From positions 1-64,000 of the forward strand of contig NZ_FNKA01000001.1 of the NCBI RefSeq assembly GCF_900101335.1: a DNA stretch of 64,000 nt, written 5' to 3'. The stretch comes from Quadrisphaera sp. DSM 44207. Its GTDB lineage: Bacteria > Actinomycetota > Actinomycetes > Actinomycetales > Quadrisphaeraceae. The position numbers and the translations under genes are program-made. Of the stretch, positions 17,773 through 27,356 are shown piece by piece; the first letter of the stretch is position 1, and each line of letters starts with the position of its first letter. A model generated the notes under the pieces. That model worked only from the letters and a program-made list of their open reading frames with translations, was not told the DNA's origin and did no database searches.

Positions 17773-18159
17773 CTACGGGCGGTGGAAGGACACGGTCTCG
17801 ACCACGAGGAGCACGAGGGAGACCATGTTCGCGAGCAGCGCTCCCCCGGACAGCGACACCACGCTCGCGGTCGCCTCGGCGGTCAGGCCCTGCGCGGAGA
17901 TCTGCGAGGCGTACCCCCACACCACCGCGGCGGCGATGAGCTGCAGGTCGGCCACCAGGCTGGTGGCCAGGTGCACCGCGCCGACCTGGGTGCGGTCGCC
18001 GAACTTCAGCACGGTGGCCACGAGGTTGACGACGACGGCGGCGAACAGCTCGTACGGGTTGTGCAGGGCGGGGTCGTCGATGTCGCCGATGAAGAAGCCG
18101 AAGTTCAGCGTCGCGGCGAGGAGCACGAAGAACCCGAAGACGACCTTCTCCAGGTTCAT
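17773..18159 (-). CDS. DUF6394-like integral membrane protein
   Basis: The 128-aa protein begins MNLEKVVFGFFVLLAATLNF and has about four hydrophobic helices, with conserved-looking FFIGDIDDP, HNPYELFAA and FGDRTQVGAVHLATSLVADL segments. It resembles the small DUF6394 family, which I recall as often encoded beside TrkA-domain potassium channels. Here it directly precedes such a channel (28 bp), suggesting a shared complex or shared regulation. Function is unknown. Confidence 0.7.
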   Translation of the reverse strand: MNLEKVVFGFFVLLAATLNFGFFIGDIDDPALHNPYELFAAVVVNLVATVLKFGDRTQVGAVHLATSLVADLQLIAAAVVWGYASQISAQGLTAEATASVVSLSGGALLANMVSLVLLVVETVSFHRP

Positions 18160-18317
18160 GCGGCTCCCGAGGTCGACCTGCCGGGCGGATTCGCAGCGCT
18201 GCGGCCCACGGGCCCGACCCTAGGGCGGATCCCCCGCGCCGACCAGCACCGAGGTGCGCTGGGCCGACCTCAGGAGCGGAGGGACGGGTGCGCCACGGTC
18301 CTCGCAGGCGGCGAGCG

Positions 18318-19196
18318 TCAGCGGCGCCGGGAGAGGCCCACGCCTCCGAGCGCGAGCAGCCCGCCGGCCAGCGCCAGCGCCGGAGGCACCTCGCCGAGCA
18401 GCGGCCAGGCCAGCAGCACCGTCAGCGGCGGCACCAGGTAGGTGCTCACGCCGAGGCGGCCGGCGTCCGTGCGCGCGAGCGCGAACGCCCACGTGCTGAA
18501 CGCCAGCGCGGTCGGCACCACCCCGAGGTAGACCAGGCCCGCCACCGCACCCCCCGAGGCGTCGCCGGACTCGGCCAGCAGCCGCGGAGCGGCGGGCAGG
18601 CACACGAGCGCACCGACGGCGCAGGCCAGGAACGTCACCTGCAGCGCGGGCAGGCGGCGCAGCACGGGCTTCTGCGCCAGCACCCCGACCGCGTAGGTGA
18701 CGGCGGCGAGCAGGCACAGCAGCACGCCCCGCACGTCGGCCGACGGCGAGCCGGCCGTGGCGAGCCCGATGAGGACCGCTCCGGCGAAGGCGGTCCCGGC
18801 CCCGACGAGCAGCCAGCGGGGGAACCCCTCGCCCAGCACGGCACCGGCGAGCAGCGCGATGAGCACGGGGCCGACGTTGACGAGCATCGCCGTCGTCCCG
18901 GCGTCCACCCGCTGCTCGGCGGCGTTGAGGGCCACGTTGTAGACGGCGAACCACGCCACCCCGCACAGCACGACCAGGCTCCACTCGCGCCGCGTCGGCG
19001 CGGTCCACGAGCGGCGCACAACCAGCAGCAGGCCGAGCGCGAGCGCTCCGACGAGGAGGCGCCCGAGGGCCAGGGGCGCGGGGTCGAAGGAGCGACCGAC
19101 CCAGCGGATCGCCACGAACGCCGAGGCCCACGCCACGACGGTGACCGCGACGGCCAGCAGCGCCGGGACGTCGACCGCGCGAGCGCGATCGTTCAC
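18318..19196 (-). CDS. EamA/DMT-family transporter, second copy
   Basis: The 292-aa protein has ten predicted helices in two EamA repeats, for example VTVVAWASAFVAIRWVGRSF at the start and VPPLTVLLAWPLLGE near the end. GTG 19196 overlaps the stop of the preceding EamA gene by 4 bases (GTGA), so the pair is translationally coupled. DMT exporters move amino acids or other small metabolites outward; the substrate cannot be read from sequence. Two different EamA paralogues in tandem may form a heteromeric exporter or have distinct substrates. Confidence 0.88.
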   Translation of the reverse strand: MNDRARAVDVPALLAVAVTVVAWASAFVAIRWVGRSFDPAPLALGRLLVGALALGLLLVVRRSWTAPTRREWSLVVLCGVAWFAVYNVALNAAEQRVDAGTTAMLVNVGPVLIALLAGAVLGEGFPRWLLVGAGTAFAGAVLIGLATAGSPSADVRGVLLCLLAAVTYAVGVLAQKPVLRRLPALQVTFLACAVGALVCLPAAPRLLAESGDASGGAVAGLVYLGVVPTALAFSTWAFALARTDAGRLGVSTYLVPPLTVLLAWPLLGEVPPALALAGGLLALGGVGLSRRR

Positions 19197-20143
19197 ACCT
19201 GACCCACGCGGGCGGTGGCGCCGACCTCCTCGGCCGCGTCGTGGACGGCGCGCTGACGCGGCCCCAGCTCGACGACGTACATGGCCGCCAGGACGAGCGC
19301 GCCGCCGACGACGACGCGGGCACCCAGCGCCTCGCCGCCGAGCAGGACGGCGAACGCCCCGGCCCACACGGGCTCCATCGTCATGATCACCGCCGCGCGC
19401 TCGGCGGGCAGGTGCGACTGCGCCCACGTCTGCACCGCCAGCGCCGCCGCGCCGGCGAGGAGGGCCGTGTAGAGCAGGACGGCGAGGTCGTAGCCGGTGC
19501 TGGGCAGCGCGACGCCACCGGGCAGAGCGCCGAGCAGGCACACCGCCGCCACGGCCCACAGCTGCACGATGGTCAGCCCCAGGGCGCTGCGGGCGGTGCT
19601 GACGCGGCCCAGGCCGATGAGGTGCAGCGCGTACAGGACCGCCGAGGCCACCGTCAGGGCCTCTCCCCCGCCGACCGCGAAGCCCCGCAGCGACAGCACG
19701 CCGAGCCCGACCGTCGCCAGCGCGACGGCGAGCCAGGTCGTGCGGCCGATCCGCGCGCGCAGCAGCAGCGCCGCCAGCAGCGGGGTGAGGACGACGTACA
19801 TGCCGGTGAGGAACCCGGAGACGGAGGCCGACGTGGTGCGCAGGCCCTCGGTCTGCAGCAGCTGCGCGAGCCCGTAGACCACGCCCAGGCCCAGGCCCCA
19901 CCGCCGCTCGGACGGCGTGAGCCGGGCGAGCGCGCGCGGCGCGAACAGCGTGACCGCGGCCGTGGCGACGACGAAGCGGACGCCGAGGAAGTCGGCGACG
20001 GGCAGGCGCTGCACCGTCTCCTTGAGCATGAAGAACGTCGAGCCCCACACGGCGGTGACGGCGAGCAGGCCGAGCGCCGCGCCCAGCGGCGGGGCGGAGC
20101 GGGGAGGAGCGGGCGGTGCGGTCACGGGCGCGGTGGTGCTCAC
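19193..20143 (-). CDS. EamA/DMT-family transporter, first copy
   Basis: The 316-aa ten-helix protein begins after a short Pro/Ala tail with GLLAVTAVWGSTFFMLKETV, the typical EamA first helix, and has the second repeat from about residue 160 to IMTMEPVWAGAFAVLLGGE. GTG 20143 is the only close start in frame. AGGAG lies almost against it, so initiation may be weak. It is divergent from the Lrp/AsnC regulator across 54 bp, the usual layout for a regulator and the exporter it controls. Confidence 0.88.
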   Translation of the reverse strand: MSTTAPVTAPPAPPRSAPPLGAALGLLAVTAVWGSTFFMLKETVQRLPVADFLGVRFVVATAAVTLFAPRALARLTPSERRWGLGLGVVYGLAQLLQTEGLRTTSASVSGFLTGMYVVLTPLLAALLLRARIGRTTWLAVALATVGLGVLSLRGFAVGGGEALTVASAVLYALHLIGLGRVSTARSALGLTIVQLWAVAAVCLLGALPGGVALPSTGYDLAVLLYTALLAGAAALAVQTWAQSHLPAERAAVIMTMEPVWAGAFAVLLGGEALGARVVVGGALVLAAMYVVELGPRQRAVHDAAEEVGATARVGQV

Positions 20144-20197
20144 TCCTGCACACCACCAGACGGCGTCTGGGACGATCAAGCACGTGCGGGGAGACCG

Positions 20198-20644
20198 ATG
20201 AGCAACCGCCGCCCGGACCCGGTGGACGAGCGGATCCTCCGCCTCCTCGTGCGGAACGCCCGCGCGTCCTGGCGCGAGATCGGCGACGAGGTGGGGCTGT
20301 CGGCGAACGCCGTCGCCCAGCGCGTGCGCCGCCTGGAGCTCGACGGGTGGGTGCGCGGGTACACGACGCTGCTCGACCCGGCGCTGTCCGGGCCCGTCTC
20401 CACCGCGCTGGTGCAGCTGAGCACGGCCACGCACGTGCTCAACAGCGAGTTCGAGGAGGCCCTGGCCGCCGTGCCCGCCGTGGTCGAGGTGCTCGACCTG
20501 GCCGGGCCCGTGGACTACCAGGTGCGGGTGCTCTACAGCACCTCCCGCGAGCTGTACGAGGTCGTCAACGCCCTGCGAGCGCTGCCCGGCGTCACCGCGA
20601 TCGAGACCCGCCCGGTGCTGCGCGAGGTGCTCTCCCGGCGCTGA
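20198..20644 (+). CDS. Lrp/AsnC family transcriptional regulator
   Basis: The 148-aa protein has an N-terminal winged HTH (VDERILRLLVRNARASWREI, then GLSANAVAQRVRRLELDG) and a C-terminal RAM/AsnC effector domain (VVEVLDLAGPVDYQVRV...LPGVTAIETRPVL). ATG 20198 has GGGGAGA about 5 nt upstream. It is transcribed away from the two EamA genes and probably regulates them in response to an amino acid, as Lrp-type proteins do for LysE- and EamA-type exporters. That link is inferred from layout only. Confidence 0.93.
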   Translation: MSNRRPDPVDERILRLLVRNARASWREIGDEVGLSANAVAQRVRRLELDGWVRGYTTLLDPALSGPVSTALVQLSTATHVLNSEFEEALAAVPAVVEVLDLAGPVDYQVRVLYSTSRELYEVVNALRALPGVTAIETRPVLREVLSRR

Positions 20645-20651
20645 CGACGCC

Positions 20652-20678
20652 GACCGCGCCGACCGCGCCGACCGCGCC
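20652..20678. repeat. 9-bp tandem repeat, three perfect units
   Basis: GACCGCGCC is repeated three times at 20652-20678, with decayed GACGACGCC-like units on both sides. It lies between the convergent lrp-like and GGDEF-EAL genes and looks like simple slippage expansion. Confidence 0.9.
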
Positions 20679-20696
20679 GACGACGCCGGCTGGACC

Positions 20697-20713
20697 GACC
20701 GCTCTCAGCGGTC
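20697..20713. terminator. Short hairpin over the GGDEF-EAL stop codon
   Basis: GACCGCT (20697-20703), CTC, AGCGGTC (20707-20713) forms a perfect 7-bp stem that contains the stop codon (20705-20707) of the leftward gene. It could terminate the convergent rightward transcript, but no T run follows. Confidence 0.4.
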
Positions 20714-23700
20714 GATCACCCGCTGCAGGAGCGAGACCTCGTCGGCGGGCGCGGGCCGCCCGAACCAGTAGCCCTGCCCGACCTCGCACCCGAGGTCGAC
20801 GAGCCGGTTCACCTGCTCGCGCGTCTCGACGCCCTCCGCCACGGCCACGAGGTCGAGGGAGTGCGCGAGCGAGACGACGGCCCGCACGATCGCCTCGTCC
20901 CCGTCCGTGCCGCCGTCCGCGCCGTCCGCGCCGTCGGGACGGTCGAGCCCGGAGACGAAGGACCGGTCGACCTTCAGGCCGTCGACGGGGAAGCGCTGCA
21001 GGTAGGTCAGCGAGGACCACCCGGTGCCGAAGTCGTCGACCACCAGGCGCAGGCCGAGGTCCTTGAGCGCGGTGAGCACCGCGCCGCTGGCGACGACGTC
21101 GTCCATGAGGGCGCTCTCGGTGATCTCGAGCGTGATCCGGGAGGGGTCGACGCCGCTGCGCTTGAGGACCTCCCGCACCCGCGGCACGAGGTCGCGGTGC
21201 CCGATCTGGGCGGCGGAGAGGTTCACGCTGACGCCGATCCCGGGGCCGCTGCCCGGCCCGGGCTCCCAGCGGCGGGCCTCGCGCAGGGCCTCCTCCAGCA
21301 CCTGCGCGCCGATGGGCACGACGAGGCCGGTCTCCTCCGCGAGCGGGATGAACTCCGACGGGGGCAGCAGGCCCCGAGTGGGGTGGGCCCAGCGCACCAG
21401 GGCCTCGACCCCGAGCACCTCGCCCGTGTGCAGCGACACCGTCGGCTGGTAGAAGACCCGGAACTGCCGGCCCTCGATGGCCCGGTGCAGCGCGTTCTGC
21501 AGCTCCAGGCGGCGCACCGCCCGCATCCGCATCGCCTCGTCGAAGATCTCGTAGGAGGTGCCGCCGCGCTCCTTGGCCCGGTACATGGCCGCGTCGGCGT
21601 TCTCCAGCAGGATCTCCGGCCGGGTCTGGGGCCCGCTGCCGAGGGCCAGGCCGATGCTGGTGGTCACGAAGACCTCCGACCCGGCGAGGGAGAACGGGCG
21701 CCGCAGCGTCTCCTGGATGCGCCCGACGAGCTCGACGGCGTGCGCCTCGTCGCGGATGCCCTCGCACAGCATCGTGAACTCGTCGCCGCCGAACCGCGCG
21801 ATGGTGTCGCCGGGCCGCACCGCGCGGCGCAGCCGCTCCGCGACCGCGCGCAGCAGGGCGTCACCGGCCTGGTGGCCCAGGCTGTCGTTGATCACCTTGA
21901 ACCGGTCGAGGTCGAGGAACAGCACCAGCACGGAGCCGCCGGTGCGCGTGGTCTCCTCCAGCGCCTGGGCCACGCGGTCGACGAAGACGGAGCGGTTGGG
22001 CAGGTCGGTGAGCGGGTCGTGCGCCGCCTGGTGCGCCAGCCGGTCGCGCGCCATCGCGCCGGAGACGGCGATGTCGGCCAGACGGACAGCGGTCATGCCG
22101 AGGCGGCACGGTTCCACGTCGGCCGCCTGGTAGGTGCGGCAGAGCACCACGGCCCCGGGCACCTCCCCGGGGGCCGTCGGGGCCAACGGGTGCACCGCCA
22201 CCTCGCGCACCCCTGCCTCGACCAGCGCCCCTCCCGACGGGTCGTCGCCGGCTGCCGGCGCCACCAGCACCGGACGCCGGTCCTGCGCCCGCCCGTCCAG
22301 AGCGGCGGCCGTGAGCGTGCGCAGCGCGGTCAGGGCGGTCGGGTCCACCTTGGGCTCGACCACCAGAGCCACCTCCCCGTCGCGCGCGAGCGCGACGGCG
22401 CAGCGGACGCCGTCGTCCTGGGACTCGACGACCTCGGCCAGGAGGCGGAGCGTCCCGACCAGGTCCGCGCCGCAGGCCACCCGCTCCAGCACCCGCGCCT
22501 GGCCGGCCTGCAGCGCCTCGGCGCGGGTCCGCTCGGCGAGCACGGCTTCCGTGAGGTCCGCGCGGTGCAGCGCCTGGCCGAGGATGGAGGACGCTGCGTC
22601 GAGGACGGCGAGCTCGCCGACCTCGAAGCCCTCCAGCCCGTCGCGGTCGTGGGTGACCAGCACCCCGACCGTGTGTCCCTCCACACGCACCGGCACCGAC
22701 AGGCAGTTCCGCCAACCGAGCGCGCGAAGAGCCTCGGCAGCGCTCGGGTCGGAGCGGGAAGGCCAACGCACCGGGCTGTCAGCCCGCAGGAGAGCCTCGG
22801 CGAGGCGCATCTCCTCAGGGCGCACCAAGCCGGCCTGCTGCTCCTGGCCAGCGCGCACGACCTGGCGGCCGGACGAGCCATCTGCGGCGACGAGGTAGAG
22901 GACGACTCCGCGACATGCGAATGCCGAGCGCAGCTGGTTCAGAAAGGCCGGGACATCTGGCCGCGGATCGACGCTGCCCGACAGGACGAGGTGGCCACGC
23001 TGCAGCCCTAGCAACCGTGCCCGGCTCGCCCGCTCCCCCGCCAGTGCGCGTGCGCCGAGATGAACCCCGCTCAAGGCGGCGAATGTGAGGGGGATGGCGG
23101 CTGGTGCGTGCGTCCACACAACAACGGAGAGCAACCCGACGACAACGGCGACAATTAGGTCGAGGGCCGACGCGCGCAACCAGTCACCGATGTGGGCGCC
23201 GAGCACCAGGTGGAGCGGCTGCCGCTCGGCCAGACTGAGGACGCCCAGTGTCGCGGCGGAGTTGACGGCGGCTACGGCGGCCAAGGCCACGGCTATCAGT
23301 GGCAGCTCGCCCGCTTGAAGGGGACCTGGAGTCCGCAGGGTCGTGAAGACGAGGCTGCCGATCGCAGCCGCTGCCGCCCACTGCGCCGCGTTGAAGGCGA
23401 CCTTGATGGCGGGCAGCCGGCGTAGGAGGAGCACGCCTGCCTTGATCACCGCCACAAGGAGCACGGCCGTGTGTCCGGGAAGCAGAACGAGGGCAGGAGC
23501 GAGCCCGACGTCGGTCATGTTGATGAGATCACGCTGGCTACCGGTGCGAAGTTCGACATGCAGGGCCGATGCCACTGCCAGGTAGGCGAACAGCGTCGCA
23601 AGAGTCCCGACATCCGGGAGACCGGGGGACGCTGGCAGCGCAGCGGCGGCCATTCCGCCGGCAATCCCCACCCCGACGAGCACCGCCGTGAGCAGGAGCA

Positions 23701-23764
23701 CAGCGGAGCGGGTCTCGCCGCTGGGCCGCGCGGGTGAAGGTCGCCTCAGGACGCTGAGCAGCAC
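20705..23764 (-). CDS. Membrane-anchored GGDEF-EAL cyclic-di-GMP protein
   Basis: About 1019 aa from GTG 23764; the frame extends to a TTG at 23800 that would overlap the upstream gene. About six or more helices fill the first 220 residues, followed by GAF-like sensor regions ([33 protein letters not shown]). A GGDEF domain has intact RFGGDEF (GGDEF at 659-663) and an RPGD inhibitory site five residues before it. An EAL domain has [33 protein letters not shown] and AEGVET all conserved. Both synthesis and hydrolysis of c-di-GMP are therefore plausible. The DNA coding the N-terminal third (about 22.6-23.7 kb) is visibly less GC-biased than the rest. Confidence 0.93.
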   Translation of the reverse strand: MLLSVLRRPSPARPSGETRSAVLLLTAVLVGVGIAGGMAAAALPASPGLPDVGTLATLFAYLAVASALHVELRTGSQRDLINMTDVGLAPALVLLPGHTAVLLVAVIKAGVLLLRRLPAIKVAFNAAQWAAAAAIGSLVFTTLRTPGPLQAGELPLIAVALAAVAAVNSAATLGVLSLAERQPLHLVLGAHIGDWLRASALDLIVAVVVGLLSVVVWTHAPAAIPLTFAALSGVHLGARALAGERASRARLLGLQRGHLVLSGSVDPRPDVPAFLNQLRSAFACRGVVLYLVAADGSSGRQVVRAGQEQQAGLVRPEEMRLAEALLRADSPVRWPSRSDPSAAEALRALGWRNCLSVPVRVEGHTVGVLVTHDRDGLEGFEVGELAVLDAASSILGQALHRADLTEAVLAERTRAEALQAGQARVLERVACGADLVGTLRLLAEVVESQDDGVRCAVALARDGEVALVVEPKVDPTALTALRTLTAAALDGRAQDRRPVLVAPAAGDDPSGGALVEAGVREVAVHPLAPTAPGEVPGAVVLCRTYQAADVEPCRLGMTAVRLADIAVSGAMARDRLAHQAAHDPLTDLPNRSVFVDRVAQALEETTRTGGSVLVLFLDLDRFKVINDSLGHQAGDALLRAVAERLRRAVRPGDTIARFGGDEFTMLCEGIRDEAHAVELVGRIQETLRRPFSLAGSEVFVTTSIGLALGSGPQTRPEILLENADAAMYRAKERGGTSYEIFDEAMRMRAVRRLELQNALHRAIEGRQFRVFYQPTVSLHTGEVLGVEALVRWAHPTRGLLPPSEFIPLAEETGLVVPIGAQVLEEALREARRWEPGPGSGPGIGVSVNLSAAQIGHRDLVPRVREVLKRSGVDPSRITLEITESALMDDVVASGAVLTALKDLGLRLVVDDFGTGWSSLTYLQRFPVDGLKVDRSFVSGLDRPDGADGADGGTDGDEAIVRAVVSLAHSLDLVAVAEGVETREQVNRLVDLGCEVGQGYWFGRPAPADEVSLLQRVIDR

Positions 23765-23778
23765 CGGCGTGTGCCGTG

Positions 23779-25473
23779 TCAGTCCCAGGCTCCGTACCAA
23801 GCCGACCCTGCTGTCGGTCGGCCGTAGTTGGTGCCTTGTTCAGCCTGGCCGTACCACGAGGAACCGCCCCAGTCGTGGCCGCCCCAATCATGGCCGCTCC
23901 ACGACGCCGCGTTCCAGCCGAGCAGCGCGTGCGGGGACGCCGCCCACGTCGTCGGGGTCCACGGCAGGCCGGTGTACTCCGCCGCGTTCCACAGGGCCAG
24001 CTGCGCGGTCTGGCGGCCGGTGAGCACGGTGGAGAGCGGGTCGTCCAGGCGCACGTCCACGGTGCCGCGGCTGGCGTCGAGGTCGCCGAGGCCGCTGGAG
24101 CGCGCCAGGCCGGTGTTGGCCGTGCCCGTAGGCGCCTTCGCGGCGGCCGCCGCGACGTCGATGATGCCGGTGCCGACGGCGTTCGCGTCGTTCGAGGCGA
24201 CCTTCCGGGCCGTGGCGCGCAGCGTCGCCTTGACCTGGTTCGGGGTCAGCTTCGGCTTGGCCTGCAGCAGCTGCGCCACGGCGCCGGACACGACGCCGGC
24301 GGCCATCGACGTCCCGCTGCCGCGGCGGTACGCGCCCTCGGTGCCGGCGGGGAAGGCCGTGTCGATGGTGCTGCCGGGCGAGCGCAGGGACGGCAGGTGC
24401 GCTCCGGGGGCGGTCACGTCGGGCTTGGTGATCCCGTCCTGCGTAGGCCCGCGCGAGGAGAAGTCGGGCAGCCGGTCGTCCGAGGTGGTGGCGGTCTTCA
24501 GGTCGTCGACCGCCCCGACGGTGATCACCCACGGGTCGTCGCCGGGCTTGCTGATGGTGCCGGCGGCGGGGCCGAGGTTGGCCGCCGAGACCACGACGGC
24601 GATCCCCTCGTGCCAGGCCCGCTGCACGGCGTAGTTCAGCGGGTCCTGCTTGTAGGACTGCTTGGAGTCGGTGCCCAGGGAGAGGTTGAGCACCCGGATG
24701 CCGTACTGCTCGCGGAACGAGACGACCCACTGGATGCCCGCCAGCACCGTGCTGACGTCCGCAGCGCCGGAGCGGCCAGCCACCTTCACGGACAGCACGC
24801 GCGCTTCGGGCGCGGACCCGACGTACCGGCCGCCGGACGCCGAGCCGTTCCCGGCGACCAGGCCGGCGATGAACGTGCCGTGGCCGTAGGAGTCGGCGCA
24901 GCCGGGCTCCCCCGAGAGGTTCTGGCAGGAGGCCGTCCGGCCCAGCTCGTCGCGCACCGGCACGATGCGCCCGGCGAGGTCGGCGACGTCGGCGATCCCG
25001 GTGTCGAGGACGGCGACGGTGACCCCGCGGCCGGTGGTGCCCGCCTTCTGCAGCTTGTCGGACCCGATCTCGCGCAGGTGCACCGGCGCGGTGGCCGCAG
25101 GGGCGGCGGTGGGGACCGCCTGGACCTGGACCTGGCGGTCCGCCGAGACCACCCGCACGCCCGGCGTGCTCGCGAGGTCGCGGACCGCGCCGGCGGGCAG
25201 GGTCGCCGCGAACCCGTCGACGATGGGCAGGGGCCGGGTGACCAGGCCCCCGAGCCGCTCGACGGCCTCCTCGGGCCCGGACCCGGTGCCGGGGACCTCC
25301 TGCACGACCACCCGCACCGGCTGCGGGCCGGTCTGGTCCAGGGCCGGGTCCACGGCCGCCGCGGCGACGGCGCGGGGAGCGCCCTCCGCCTGCGCCGCGG
25401 CAGCCGGGGCCACCAGGGCGAGCGCCGCCACGGCAGCGAGCAGCGGACGGCGGAGCGGACGGAGCTGGCGCAC
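23779..25473 (-). CDS. Secreted S8 (subtilisin) serine peptidase with Trp-rich C-terminal repeats
   Basis: The 564-aa protein has a signal peptide (basic [10 protein letters not shown], then [17 protein letters not shown] with AQA cleavage near 28), an I9-like prodomain, and a catalytic domain. Asp157 is in [10 protein letters not shown], His198 in YGHGTFIAG, Asn299 in SAANLG and Ser389 in GSGTSMAAG. The last 60 residues carry short Trp/Gly/Ser units ([18 protein letters not shown]), a tail seen on actinobacterial secreted subtilases and possibly used for wall attachment. It lies just upstream of the GGDEF-EAL gene on the same strand. Confidence 0.93.
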   Translation of the reverse strand: MRQLRPLRRPLLAAVAALALVAPAAAAQAEGAPRAVAAAAVDPALDQTGPQPVRVVVQEVPGTGSGPEEAVERLGGLVTRPLPIVDGFAATLPAGAVRDLASTPGVRVVSADRQVQVQAVPTAAPAATAPVHLREIGSDKLQKAGTTGRGVTVAVLDTGIADVADLAGRIVPVRDELGRTASCQNLSGEPGCADSYGHGTFIAGLVAGNGSASGGRYVGSAPEARVLSVKVAGRSGAADVSTVLAGIQWVVSFREQYGIRVLNLSLGTDSKQSYKQDPLNYAVQRAWHEGIAVVVSAANLGPAAGTISKPGDDPWVITVGAVDDLKTATTSDDRLPDFSSRGPTQDGITKPDVTAPGAHLPSLRSPGSTIDTAFPAGTEGAYRRGSGTSMAAGVVSGAVAQLLQAKPKLTPNQVKATLRATARKVASNDANAVGTGIIDVAAAAAKAPTGTANTGLARSSGLGDLDASRGTVDVRLDDPLSTVLTGRQTAQLALWNAAEYTGLPWTPTTWAASPHALLGWNAASWSGHDWGGHDWGGSSWYGQAEQGTNYGRPTAGSAWYGAWD

Positions 25474-25562
25474 CAGACCTCCTCAGCACTGAGGGACGAC
25501 CACGTCGGGTTTGCGCACATTACACAGAGCCACAACCGGGGGGCGAGACCCCGGCGGCCCCC

Positions 25563-27311
25563 TCAGCGGGCGCGGCGCCAGACGACCGACTCCCACGGCC
25601 GCAGCACGAGCCCGGCCGACGGCGCCGACGGCGGCTGCGGCAGGACGGCGACCACCGGGGCGGCCGCCGTCCAGTCGCCGTCGAGCGGCAGGTCGACGGG
25701 GACGTCCTGGGAGGAGAGGTTGGCGGCGACGAGCAGGTCGGCGTCGGAGCCGCGCCGCACGAACGCCCAGACGCTCGGGTGCTCGGGCAGCAGCAGCTCG
25801 AAGTCACCCTCAGTGACTACCGGGTCACTGTGGCGCAGGTCGATCAGCCGACGGTGGTGCGCGAAGACGGAGTCCGGGTCGTCCACCTGGGCGGCGGCGT
25901 TGACCTCGGCGGCGTCGGGGTTGACGTCGATCCACGGGGTGCCGGTGGTGAAGCCGGCGCCGGGCGAGGCGTCCCACTGCACGGGGGTGCGGGCGTGGTC
26001 GCGCCCGGCCCGCCCCAGCGCCTCGACGAGCGCGGCGAGGTCGGCCTCGCCGCGCAGGCTGGCCTCGGCGTGGACGTTGAGCGCCCAGACGTCGCGGTAG
26101 TGGCCGATCTCGGTGAAGGGCGCGTTGCGCATGCCGAGCTCGTCGCCCTGGTAGACGTACGGGGTGCCGCGGTGCAGGTGCAGCACGGTCGCGAGGGTCT
26201 TCGCCGACGCCGCGCGGTGCTCGGGGCTGTCGTCGCCGAAGCGGGAGACGGCCCGCGGCTGGTCGTGGTTGCCGAGGTAGAGGGAGTTCCAGCCGCGCTC
26301 GGCCAGGCCGTGCTGCCAGGCGGCCATCGAGCCCTTCAGCGCCGGCAGCGACAGCGGCCGCAGGTCGTAGCGGTGGTCGCCGATGTCGAGCGTGACGTGC
26401 TCGAACTGGAACACCATGTCGAGCTCGCGGCGCTCCGGGTCGGTGAACAGCACGGCCTCCGCCACCGTGACCCCGGGCGTCTCCCCCACCGTGAGCACGT
26501 GGGCGTCCCGCCCGGCGAAGACCTCGGCGTGCATCTCCTGGAGGAACTCGTGGTTGCGGGGGCCGCAGTAGGTGTGCTCGTCGGCCGGGCCGTACAGGGA
26601 CCCCGGCCGCGGCGTCGCGTCGGGCAGCGAGCCGTCCGGGGCGACGTCCTTGCTGATCATGTTGATGACGTCCATGCGGAAGCCGTCGACCCCGCGGTCG
26701 AGCCACCAGCGCATCATCGCGTAGACGGCCTGGCGCACCTGCGGGTTCTCCCAGTTCAGGTCCGGCTGCTTGCGGGTGAACAGGTGCAGGTAGTACTGCC
26801 CGCTCGCCTCGTCCCACTCCCACGCCGGGCCGGCGAAGTGCGACTCCCAGTTCGTCGGCTCCGCGCCCGGCGTGCCGGGCGCGTGCCCGGGGCGGGGGTC
26901 GCGCCACCAGTACCAGTCCCGCTTGGGGTTCTCCGGTGAGGAGCGGGACTCCACGAACCACGGGTGCTCGTCGGAGGTGTGGTTGACCACGAGGTCCATG
27001 ACGACGCGGATGCCGCGGGCGTGGGCGGCGGCGAGCAGCTCGTCGAAGTCCGCCAGCGTGCCGAAGAGCGGGTCGACGTCCTGGTAGTCGCTGATGTCGT
27101 AGCCGTTGTCGTCCATCGGCGAGCGGTAGATCGGGGAGAGCCACACGACGTCGACGCCGAGGCGCTGCAGGTGGTCCAGGTGCGCGAGGATCCCCGGCAG
27201 GTCGCCGACGCCGTCCCCGTCGGAGTCCGCGAAGCTGCGCGGGTAGACCTGGTAGACCACCCACCGCCGCCAGTGCTCGTTCGCGGGACCGGCAGCGGCG
27301 CTGGAGACCAT
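25563..27311 (-). CDS. GH13 alpha-glucosidase / oligo-1,6-glucosidase
   Basis: The 582-aa cytoplasmic enzyme has no signal peptide and hydrolyses alpha-glucosides. The (beta/alpha)8 barrel motifs are in order: DLVVNHTSDEHPWF, nucleophile Asp214 in GFRMDVINMI, acid/base Glu277 in TVGETPG, and transition-state Asp350 in LGNHDQPR. The QPDLNWENP segment is typical of the oligo-1,6-glucosidase/alpha-glucosidase group. It is about 4 kb from the sugar ABC transporter operon on the same strand, which could supply its substrate. Confidence 0.93.
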   Translation of the reverse strand: MVSSAAAGPANEHWRRWVVYQVYPRSFADSDGDGVGDLPGILAHLDHLQRLGVDVVWLSPIYRSPMDDNGYDISDYQDVDPLFGTLADFDELLAAAHARGIRVVMDLVVNHTSDEHPWFVESRSSPENPKRDWYWWRDPRPGHAPGTPGAEPTNWESHFAGPAWEWDEASGQYYLHLFTRKQPDLNWENPQVRQAVYAMMRWWLDRGVDGFRMDVINMISKDVAPDGSLPDATPRPGSLYGPADEHTYCGPRNHEFLQEMHAEVFAGRDAHVLTVGETPGVTVAEAVLFTDPERRELDMVFQFEHVTLDIGDHRYDLRPLSLPALKGSMAAWQHGLAERGWNSLYLGNHDQPRAVSRFGDDSPEHRAASAKTLATVLHLHRGTPYVYQGDELGMRNAPFTEIGHYRDVWALNVHAEASLRGEADLAALVEALGRAGRDHARTPVQWDASPGAGFTTGTPWIDVNPDAAEVNAAAQVDDPDSVFAHHRRLIDLRHSDPVVTEGDFELLLPEHPSVWAFVRRGSDADLLVAANLSSQDVPVDLPLDGDWTAAAPVVAVLPQPPSAPSAGLVLRPWESVVWRRAR

Positions 27312-27356
27312 GAGCCGACCGTCCCACCCCCTCCCGCCGAGCGCACCCCGGCGGGC

